Source of the DNA: Tenodera sinensis
Taxonomy: Eukaryota > Arthropoda > Insecta > Mantodea > Mantidae
NCBI GenBank assembly: GCA_030765045.1
Contig: CM060964.1
Coordinates: 146,911,565 to 146,975,564 of the forward strand
Direction of reading: 5' to 3'
DNA: 64,000 bases
In this document: positions 54,810 through 64,000 of the stretch, one piece after another
Layout of the letters: the number at the start of each line of letters is the position of its first letter
How positions within the stretch are numbered: the stretch's first letter is position 1
Program-made: the position numbers and the translations under genes
The notes under the pieces: generated by a model
What the model saw: only the letters and a program-made list of their open reading frames with translations
Told to the model about the DNA's origin: nothing
The model's database searches: none

Positions 54810-55689
54810 ATTTTATACGCCTATTTAATTTGGTGGGAATCACAACACTGTTACATTTGAAGACCACGACACAACTACTGGTGGGCAGGCAAGCGCTGCT
54901 ATAATCGTGCTGCTCAAAACGTTGACCTGCACTTAATTTTTGTTAATATAAACCTCTGAGATAACACACTGATTATTCTCTATGCACATACATATAATGA
55001 AAGAATGGAAACAAGGGATTCACTGCATGACAATGACTCGGCATTAGTTGCAATATGCAATATAGAGGCTATAATATTGAAATCTTGGTGAGTTGCATCA
55101 TCATGTGCAATACTACCAATATGAAGAATATTATCCAGATGGAAAAAAATAATAAAAAACCATAAAAATCATTAAAATATGCAATATAGGGGCTATAATA
55201 TTGAAATATTATGCATTTATCAAAATCAAGAAAATATGCAGTTATATGCACCATAAAATCATGTCCAAATAACTGAAAAGCATACATGTTTAACCCCTAT
55301 GAAAAAAACATGCAAATGCATGAACTTCCTAGCCCTAGTTATGATAATTGTTGCCACCAAAAAACTATGAAATTAAAGAAAACAAATATCCCCACTTTAA
55401 GTAGAGCACCTGCAATGTTGCATCTAGGGATTACAATTATATAATTCAGGGGATTTATAAATGTGACAATGCATGTGAAAGGTTAAAGTTCCTTCCATAT
55501 TTTCAGAAATATTAAACAAGCCTTCATTGGAAAAGTATATCTCTTATTCGACTATATTAAAAGAGCTTTCAGGAAACCAACCTTGGAACTGAAGATTTAG
55601 AAAACCAGGTAGCTGAAATTATACCTCTGTTCTGATTTTGCCATTTGGGTTGGTTACTACCTCATCAACCAAAGTGCTCATTCATAAAT

Positions 55690-56730
55690 CCTTTTCTTTT
55701 ATGAGTTCTTCAGTTGGAGATTCCGTTGATGTTGTGTTCATCTGTTGATGCAGTCTGTTAATTTGTTCCATGCTTCATCATTCCTCATAGCCTCCATTTT
55801 TGACTTTGTTTCAATGGCAATAGTAGATACAATTCTGTGGTCATCTATTTTATTGCAAACAGTCACTGGTGAGGGGATTATAAAGAGTTCTGCAGCAATT
55901 TGAATTGAACAGCATTCTTCCAAATTATATGAAAAAAGGTTGTCAATGGTGTTTGAGATAAGACAATGAAATTATAGAAGGCATTGGTAGAACACATCTG
56001 TTATGTACCTTGTCCCAAGCATCTTTTACAACTCTCTTCCCTAAATAAAATAAAGACTTTGTTAACTATGCTGTCAATTGTCAGGATCATACCAGTGTCG
56101 CACTTGCCGGAATTTTGTCTTACAGGAGTTCTTTTACATGCCAATAAATCTACTGATTTAGGGCTGTCGCTTTTAAGCACACTTAAAAACTAATAACGTG
56201 AGCCAGATTTGACCCAGTGAGCTTGGGATTAATAGGCCAGCGCCTAGTCAACTGAGGCACCTAGATCAATTAACCTCTTCTGTGTAAAACTCAACTTTGG
56301 AAGAAATAAGGGGAAAATAAGGATTACAACCTAGTTCTGAGCGACTCCTCAATAGTTGTGATGGTGTCAAAATCACATATAGCTTTCAAGAGTTTCTTTG
56401 CGATAACTTTTATGTCATTTTCTGATATTTTGTCTTTAGGTATTTCATCTAAAGTTTGATATGGCAAAAACTTGAAATGTCTTTAGAGCGTCACTTTTCC
56501 TTTACTGTATTTGTGTGGACTGTTTTCAAGCACTTCCTTTTATTCTTAGTTGGTCCTTTGTTCAACTTTTCTGTAAATGTATAATGTATTTTGTCCCCAG
56601 ACATGAAACATAGAGCTCTTGAAGGATAGAGAACATTTTCCTTATCTGAGGATAAATATCGACTCACTTTTCAATAATCAAGGGAGACCTTGAGAACACC
56701 ACCAAATTTAAAATGTGTTGGGGCATTCTC
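55690..56730 (-). pseudogene. Unrecognised protein-coding relic
   Basis: The minus strand shows fragments with coding character: FKFGGVLKVSLDY, then SRYLSSDKENVLYPSRALCF and MSGDKIHYTFTEKLNKGPTK (56665-56550), LRSRSELGCNPYFPLISSK near 56345-56290. After a SINE at 56060-56275 come KRVVKDAWDKVHNRC (56040-55995), EECCSIQIAAELFIIPSP and KMEAMRNDEAWNKLTDCINR (55923-55738). KxAWDKV recalls the C-terminal part of Tigger-type transposases, but the rest matches nothing I know. No ends were found. Probably a transposon protein. Confidence 0.4.
56060..56275 (-). repeat. SINE family B
   Basis: On the minus strand a tRNA-like head (TGCCTCAGTTGACTAGGCGC, B-box-like GGGTCAAATCTGG) leads into 'aagtgtgcttaaaagcgaca', 'tggcatgtaaaagaactcct', and the end 'gatcctgacaattgacagca'. 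Its 3' end reappears inverted in the chimera at 51490. Confidence 0.65.
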
Positions 56731-56919
56731 TGAATACTGAAGATTTTATTCCATAAAATGAACTTCACAATGTTTCCTGTGCCATCAATACTCTGACTCA
56801 TTGCACCAACTGTATCAAAGCCAACTGTTCATGGTGTTAAAGACGAAATGACTAGACAACCCAAACAAAACCCATTCCAAGTAATGCCATACTCATACAG
56901 GCTTAAGGGTTGATTAAGG

Positions 56920-59900
56920 GCCATAATGTTCGATGCTTTCCTGGAATTTGAGCTACTGAACTACAGCACAAAGTAGAACCAATGGACCTGAAGAAATTGG
57001 ATCCAAAAGTCATGGTTGTATACATGGGGACCAACAACATTGCCAAGGGTGTTTCTGCTGAAGAAATAATGGGAGATTGTATAGATACAATACATAAAGA
57101 GTGAAATTCCATGTGTAAAGTTTGTGATAAGTGTTTTCTTATTTTTTTAATATATTAACGTCCTCCAACGTAATGTCATATTGGATGGTGAATGAATGAA
57201 ACGGGTGAAATGATGCTCAAATGAGCCCGAGGTCAATAGAGCTTTAAGTTACCCGACATTCGTCTTCTCAGGATAAGGGAAAACCTTGGAAAAAAATCTT
57301 ACATGGATAACTTACCCAAAGCGAGATTCAAACTCGCGACCTCTTGAACGCAAGGCAGACACGCTACCGAGGTGGGCATTGGTGATAAGTGGTGTATTAC
57401 AAAGGCATCATGTTGCTGTTAGACACATAGCCAGGATAAACAGTGAGTTACTCTGGCTGTGTAAAGAGAAGGACCGTACATTTGTGGATGGCAACTTTTG
57501 GCTACTCCATTGAGTGTCCTATTTAAAGATGCAAATGCAGACATATGTGTAATAACTGAACATGGCTTGAGCAGTGATGATATCTGTAATATTGACAACT
57601 ATTAAATTGCTAATAGATATAGCAGATCTGTGCATAAAGGAGGGGAGGTTATAATTTTCACTAAAAATTATATTAGTACCACCAAACTTAATTTAGAAAG
57701 CTATAGTATAGAAACAATTTTTGAGGTTAACTGGGAAATGTATTAGTTTTTGGACTATATAGGTCACCTTCAGGCTCTGCTAAAGATTTTGTTTCTCGTT
57801 TAGAAAGTATGTTGCATAATTTTTTTAACAAATGTACAAAAATTATCTTAGCTGGTGACTTTAATTTAAATTTAGATCCCCCTGATACCATATATACATA
57901 GCATTAGAAGAAGTGTTTAATTCTTATAACATTCGGGATCTAATTGAGGAACCAACTAGAGTAATGTACAAGAAATATCAACTAATGTAGTAAATGCTCA
58001 TATTATGGACTACTATTGGCACATTTCAATATTGAATGTTGTGACAGTTGCAGAAGAGATTAGGATCTGCAGAAGCATAACTGAAGAAAAATATAGCTAA
58101 CCTTGTAAGTACCTAAACAACTGAAAACTGGGAAAACATTGTTGAAAAAACAAATGTAAACCATAAATGAAATTAATTTTATAATAAGTTTAGGACCCAT
58201 TTTGAAGCTGCATGCCTACTAAAAAGGTTAGAGTGAATAATGCTAGGAAGAAAAACATTAAATTGCTACTCTTAGTTAAATCTAAAAAAAATGAGACATG
58301 TATGCTCCATATAAAGTACACTTTTTGGCCACTATAAAAATAAATACAAAGATGCAAAGCACAAGTATATAAAAAGTCTTCAAAATGCAAGGATAACTGC
58401 TTATAGAGAACAAATAAACCACTCAAGCAATACTAGCAAAACAGCTTGGCATTTGATTAACAAATCTAGAAAAAAAAAAAGAACTACACCAAAACATAAA
58501 TTTAAAAATAGATGGTAAACTAGTGCAAGATCCGGCAACCGTGTGTAATAAATTGAGTTCATTATAAATGTAGCTTCATATAATACACCATACCCAAAAA
58601 TATATGCAAACAGTAGTAACAACATTAGTATTAAATCATCATTATTGCTTAAACCAACATCTGAAAATGAAATATCCAAAGTAATATGCAAACGGCCTAA
58701 CAAAAGAAGTAGTGGAAGGGATGAGATTAGTCCAATTATCTTAAAGCAATGTAAAACTGCTATTGTGAAACCCTTAACACACCTGATAAATTCCTCCATG
58801 AAAAAGGGACACTTTCCTGAAATCCTAAAACTAGGATTTAAATATAATTATCATCTTAATCATAATTAATCACCAATATAATTCATTTAAATATAATATA
58901 AAATATAAATTTAATAACCGCTATTTAAAAAAGGGGACAAACAGAACATTAATAATTACAGGCTGACCACATTAACATCTGAAATACCTAAGCTTTTTGA
59001 AAGAATTTTATGAGAAAGGTTAATTGAATTTTTAAATAAACATAATATACTATATGATTTTCAGCATGGGTTTAGAAAGGGTTGTTCCACAGTCTCCGCA
59101 GTCCTACAGTATGTACATGAAATTACAAACAAATTTGTATCCAACGATAAGGTAAACTCATTATTTTTTGACCTCTCTAAAGCATTTGATTGTGTCAATC
59201 ATGAAATCTTAATACATAAACTACGGAATTATGGGCTAAGGGTCTTCTCCTGGATTTGTTTTCTAGCCATCTAAATGGCCAGAAGCAATACACAATAGCA
59301 GACCACAAAATAGGGAAATTTGTAAACAAAATACAATCAAATATAGAAACTGTAAAATGTGATGTACCTCAAGGTACAGTATTAGAACCTCTGTTTCTCA
59401 TTATATATGTCAATGATGTTATCTATCCGCAAGATACAGCTGTCATAACTTATGCAGATGACACAACTGCCATTTGCTGGAGCAAGACAATAGAAGCCTT
59501 AAATGAAAACCTAAATTATATTGCTAATATACTAGTTGAATACTTTGAATCCATCTATCTAAAACGTAACATGTCAAAAACTAAAGTAATGTGGTCCAGT
59601 ACATCAAATAAAATCTCCTCTAATATAGACTTAAAAATAAATAATAACACCATTGAAGAAGTAAAATCCTACTGGTTTCTTGGAATAATAGTAGATAAAC
59701 AGTTATCGTGGGCTAACCATATAGATCATATATGTAATGCTAGCAGTAAATCCATATACTTACTCAGATATTTTCAAAGTTATAAAGACATTAGACTTCT
59801 GCAAATGATCTATTTTGGATGTGTATATCCACATTTTAGTTATGGGATTGAAATATGCGGGGGGAACTGCAAAATGTCACATAGACAGGTTCTTAATACT

Positions 59901-60370
59901 ACAGAAGAGGTACAATCTAAAAGTAAGGGAATCATGCAGGGAAACATTAAAAGAACAAAAGATGTTCACAATCTATTCTCTTTATGTGTATAGAACTATG
60001 CTATTGGTAACTAATAGGCTTGCATTGATAATAAACAACCAAATTCACAGCTATAGTACAAGAAACAATGCTGACTATCACATGTATAATAATATTAGCA
60101 AATGTGCCAGCAAAAAGGATATTAGTGTCAGAGGGATCAAATTATATAATAAACTACCTAATGAGATTAAAACGTCAACTGATTTCTCAAAATCAAAATT
60201 TAAAAGTAGATTAAAAGAGTACCTGTTGAATAAATGTATATACAGCTTAGAGGAATTGCAAATTATTATGTGAAATGTACTAGCTGTATACTTACTGTAA
60301 AATTGTACTACCTTGTATCTCTTAAGAAATGATGTGTCCAAAGTCAAATGTACAAATTGATAAACTAGAT
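56920..60370 (+). mobile_element. CR1-like LINE with ORF1 esterase, endonuclease and RT (decayed)
   Basis: ORF1 remnant: GHNVRCFPGI, KLDPKVMVVYMGTNNIAKGV (56990-57050) and, beyond a SINE insert, VISGVLQRHHVAVRHIARIN and LLWLCKEKDRTFVDGNFWLL (57390-57510). The MGTNNI block and this layout fit the SGNH-esterase ORF1 of CR1-group LINEs. Endonuclease remnants follow at 57535-58060 (CVITEHGLSSDDICNI). The RT domain is split: KRSSGRDEISPIILK (58690-), SEIPKLFERIL, FFDLSKAFDCVNH (59166-), then the frame 59256-59930 with DVPQGTVLEP, YADDTT and YWFLGIIVDKQLSW. After a frameshift it continues to 60273 (VRESCRETLKE, HSYSTRNNADYH). Same family group as the copy at 30882-32170. Many stops; inactive. Confidence 0.85.
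57134..57381 (-). repeat. SINE family F inserted in the LINE ORF1
   Basis: Flanked by gtgataagtg at 57124-57133 and 57382-57391. The minus strand starts with a tRNA-like head (CCCACCTCGGTAGCGTGTCT, B-box-like GAGTTTGAATCTC) and ends with the tail attacgttggaggacgttaa plus A/T-rich sequence. It interrupts the esterase frame between the DCIDTIHKE and VISGVLQRHH blocks. Confidence 0.85.
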
Positions 60371-60417
60371 CAATAAGTATTATTTATTTATGCCAACATA
60401 ATAATATAACATATAAA

Positions 60418-63400
60418 TATGTTGTTAGCTAATGCTGGATTTCTGACAATGAAGTCATTAATCCTCTTGCTCTCCAATATTTTTCACTGATGGATGGAGT
60501 GCTAGAAGTGGCCGGGCATATTTGAAGGTGGTCTCAGTCCATTTCCTCTTGCAGATCACATAGAGGGCAGAGTGGTGAAGAATATATCCTAATTCTGTTT
60601 AAATGTTTTGCCAGACAATCATGTCCTGTAATCAACCTGAAGGTTGCAACTGCCATTTTTTGAGGATACTCAGGAATTACTGTTTGAATGTTTGGTAGTT
60701 CGCATCTTTATTTCTTTGATTTTTCATAGTACTATTTTGCAATAACCTTTTTGAATTCAGAGTTGACTAATCTTTTAGCTGCATAAAATGGTAGATTAAC
60801 TATAGATTTCTGCACAAGGCCGGTACCCCTTTTTTGCAAGAAAATCAGCTTTCTCATTACCACTCAATCCACAGTGAGCTGGTATCCATTGGAAGACTAG
60901 GTGTTTTTGAAGTGCGGTTAGATGGGTAAGGATTTTCTAACATTCTATAATTGTTTGGTTTTTTGGTGACAACTTAGAAGTAATTGCTATAATTCTTGCC
61001 CTGGAATCTGAGAGAATGACTGCTTGATGAAAATGTGAAATTCTATACAAAAGATTTTGTAGGGCAATTCAAATTGCTTCAATTTCTCCATCAAAGTTTG
61101 TAGCTCCATAACTTAAATATTTGTAATAGGAAAAGAGGTGACACGTGACTCCAGCCCCTGCTCCATTCGGTTTGATATCAATGATCCATCAGTATAAATA
61201 AGGAGTCATTCATGTTCTGGAAATCTAGTATGGATTGTCTCTAATGCCTATAATTTTAGAACACTAGTTGGAGTATCGCTTTTTTAACTTCTTCTAGGTG
61301 TAAATAATATGTGATGTCTAATGTTTGTGTCAGATTGATTTTAGATATGAAGGCTTCCTTTGAATTAGGAAGGTATACATTCTTCTTGATGTCTTGAATT
61401 TTGGAAAATAGCTCTCCTGAGTCTTTAGTGTATGTGTACAATTTCTCTTCTGCCATGTATTGAATGGGAGTCTGATCAACTTTTCGTGTTGAATAAGAGC
61501 CGCTTTTTCTATTTCATATTCAATGGGGTATTGATTGGTTAGTATTTCCATAGCTGCTATTGGTGTGGGTTTGATAGCACCCGTAATTAGTCTCAGACTT
61601 TGGTTTTGAAAGATTTGAATCTTTTTTGTGTTTGCTGTTACAAGAACTTTGCTGCAGTAAGTAAATAATGGCTTTATATATACATTGTATGTTGTGTTAA
61701 GAGTTGCTCTGGAACATCCCCACTTCATTCCTGTTAGACGTTTTAACAGTGAAAGGCGCCTCTCTGCTCTTTGTATTACATTTTCTATTTGTTTGGTCCA
61801 TGTAAGTTTGGTATCAAATGTAACTCCTAAATACTTTGCTTCCTTTGTTTCTGGTAATTGTTGACCCTCAAAATTTAGTTTTATTTTTAGTGGTTTTTTC
61901 CTTAGTGAAAAGATTTGGTAGTTTGATTTTGTTGTATTAACAGTCATTAAATTTTCTTTGGTCCACTTTTGTAGGTTGTTTAAGGATTGTTGCATGGCTT
62001 TTTCTAGTTCTGTACTTTTGTTTTTTGGTTTTAAAGTCCACATTACTAAGTCATCAGCAAATAGTGCACACTTCACACTTGATTCTTGTATTTGTTGTAG
62101 CAGATCATTAATAAATATATTAAAAAGTGTAGTGCTGAGCACTGCGCCTTGTGGTAAGCCGCGGTGTACTTGTTTATATTTAGATATATTTCTTCCATAT
62201 CTGGTAGCTATAAAGCTTTGTGTTAGGAAATGACATAGCCATGAAAATATTGGACCTTGTATCCCTATTTTTTTTTTACTTTCTTTAGCAATTTTGTTCT
62301 GCATATAGAATCATATGCACTTTGGAAATCAATAAAAACTGATAAATTATCTTCTTTTCTATTGAAGGAGTCTTTAATTTCTTGACTGAGAAGTAAGACT
62401 TGTTCATTTGTAGAGTGGAACTCTCTGAATCCAGCTTGAGATGGGGAAATTAAATTTTGGGATTCTGGAAACCAATTTAACCTATTTGACACCATTCTTT
62501 CCATCACTTTATCTATTATGCTAGTAAGAGCTATTGGCCTATAATTTTTTATTTCTGATGCTGTTTTATCTTTCTTCAAGAGTGGGACAATTATTGCTTT
62601 TCGCCATTCGGCAGGTACAGTGGCGTTCCAGGATAGATTGTAGAGTTATAGTAGTTGTTGTTTTGCTGTTTTTCCAAGGTTTTTTATGAACTCTGGATGT
62701 ATGTTCTGAGACTTTTTGTTTTTTAGATTATTAATTGCAATGTTCAGTTCTTGTATATTAAAATTTTGAAAAAAGTTATTGTATTGAGTGTTAGGGTCAC
62801 ATTCTCTTTCTTGTTTCAAATCTTTCTTAAATTCTCTACGTTCCTTTTTATTATTTCTTGTTACTGTATGTGAATTAGCATAATATTTATTGAATGTTTT
62901 GGCTATGGCTGCATCATTTGTTAATATTTTATTGTTGTGCATGATAGGTGTGCTGTTGCTTTCTCTCCTGTCCTTGACATTTTTTATGAACTTATGGGCT
63001 TTATTGCCATCTGTTCTATAATCCATTTTTTCTAAGAAATTATCAAAGTGATTCTTTTTAGCTGTATTAATTTCTTTTTTTAGTGAGGCACATTTCTTTC
63101 GCCATATTTGTGTATGTGATATGTTTTTTGTTTGTTCAGCTGTATTTCTAGCTATATCCCTTTGGTTTTTCAGTTGTTCTAACTGGAGGTTCGAAAAGGG
63201 TTTGAAATTGTTTATTCTTCCACGAGGAATATTTTTCTTGCAGTTTCTAGGATGACTTTACAGAAATGTTTGTTCATATGATCTGGGTGGTCATGCAGCT
63301 GAGTTTGTTTGTTCTTTAAATTTATGTTCCAGTTCAGTTTTATATTGGTTCCAATCTGCTTTTTTGAAGTTCCAATACCGATTTCTGTGATTTTGACTGT

Positions 63401-64000
63401 TGTTTGTATTATCTAGTTTTAGATCAGCAATTACTGCTCTGTGACCAGAACTTGGGTCTTCTATAACTTGTTTTTTAATTTTTGAAACAACAACTGTTGT
63501 AGCTAACAAGAGGTCTGGGTTACTACCTGCTCCAGAGTAATGTATGAAGGTTTTGGGATCTTCTTTATCATAAATCAGTTCAAAGGTTGTAGTATTAAAA
63601 AATTCTTCCACTATCTGCCCTGTAGAATCCACTTTTTCATAACCCCATCTTTTGGACTGGGCATTGAAATTCCCAATTATGATTGTTTTATTTAATTGTT
63701 CAATAAGTGAGAGATCTGGTTCATTCCTGGGAGGCTTGTAAATACTGTATAAATGAAGATGTGTTTTGTTATCCTAAAAATTTAGCTTTATTAATTGAGC
63801 TATATCTGTGTTATCCATTTCTTTAACAATTTGAAAGGAGGATTTAATATCATTTTTGACTCCAACTAATATTCCACTACTTATCTGTCTATTTTTGGGT
63901 AGTAGGTGTAGTAAAAATCCAGTAAAATTGAAGTATTTAAGTTGATCATTTGTTAGATTTGCTTATTGTATGACAAATATATCTATGTTATAGTCAAATA
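60418..64000 (-). mobile_element. Second RNase H-bearing LINE family, running off the window
   Basis: The 3' end is near 60418 (minus: attagctaacaacata). Decayed RNase H spans about 61250-60800 in three frames (TDGSLISN, FDGEIEAI, ILSDSRA, WIPAHCGLSGNEKADFLAKK). The RT frame 62304-61330 has KYKQVHRGLPQGAVLS, catalytic FADDLVMWT, KYLGVTFDTKLTW and KWGCSRATLNTTYNVYIKPL. Upstream frames 62579-62265 (PIALTSIIDKVMERM, SVFIDFQSAYDSI), 63026-62646 and 63632-63291 (endonuclease: SSGHRAVIADL) run towards the 5' end, which lies outside the window. Related to but clearly distinct from the element at 35658-39728. Frameshifts and stops; inactive copy. Confidence 0.9.

Larger units (their letters stand above)
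52838..55337 (-). mobile_element. hAT transposon (CGGBP1-like), 2.5 kb, 8-bp duplication
   Basis: GTTATGAT duplications lie at 52830-52837 and 55338-55345. Ends are TAGGGCTTGGAAGTGCATGC and, in reverse complement, TAGGGCTAGGAAGTTCATGC (18 of 20). A subterminal repeat near the right end (aatatgcaatata...ggctataatattgaaat) occurs at 55045-55085 and 55178-55210. The transposase is read on the minus strand, and an inverted-head SINE is nested at 54528-54809. Confidence 0.95.

Overview
The window looks like nuclear DNA from an insect with a large, transposon-rich genome. It has spliceosomal introns with GT...AG ends, very long AT-rich introns, long microsatellites and many arthropod-type transposons. 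A delta-class glutathione S-transferase (an arthropod GST class) is the only host gene I can support. Its sequence reads as hemimetabolous or polyneopteran (cockroach, stick insect or orthopteran type), but that placement is from memory and is not proven.

Host gene. A GST delta gene lies on the + strand. It has five coding exons (18731-18871, 23782-23840, 41656-41797, 44136-44300, 49514-49660) that join in frame to 217 codons. A poly(A) signal lies at 49824. A TATA box at 1989, an initiator-like A at 2021 and a splice donor at 2147 suggest a non-coding first exon 16.6 kb upstream. If this is right, almost the whole stretch from 2 to 50 kb is one transcription unit whose introns hold layers of mobile DNA.

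Layout. 0-2 kb: diverged tandem repeat, microsatellites, candidate promoter. 2-18.7 kb (candidate intron 1): long inverted repeat, CATTAT and ACACACC arrays, mariner MITE, two piggyBac relics, a TTAA-flanked element with a nested LINE piece, a second LINE piece, a hAT MITE, a hAT C-terminus and several SINEs. 18.9-23.8 kb: a decayed KIAA1586-like hAT and a poly-G hairpin. 23.8-41.7 kb: a LINE split by a THAP/DDE element with TTAA target duplications, a 1.8 kb CACT-type minisatellite at that LINE's 3' end, a ZMYM1-like hAT split by a CR1-like LINE, SINEs, and a small Tigger split by a full-length 4.07 kb RNase H-bearing LINE. 41.8-49.5 kb: a Penelope-like relic, an inverted-head SINE, a hAT relic and SINEs. 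49.7-64 kb, downstream of the gene: more SINEs, a 2.5 kb hAT with intact 8-bp target duplication, a CR1-like element with an esterase-type ORF1, and a second RNase H LINE family that runs off the window end.

The elements do not act together as a pathway. They form a readable stratigraphy, because many insertions keep target-site duplications and host reading frames that close again when the insert is removed. The most unusual signals are a SINE family found twice with its tRNA-like head inverted, a TTAA element whose removal restores a LINE frame exactly, and a LINE 3' end that appears to have seeded a minisatellite with a strong G-quadruplex motif.
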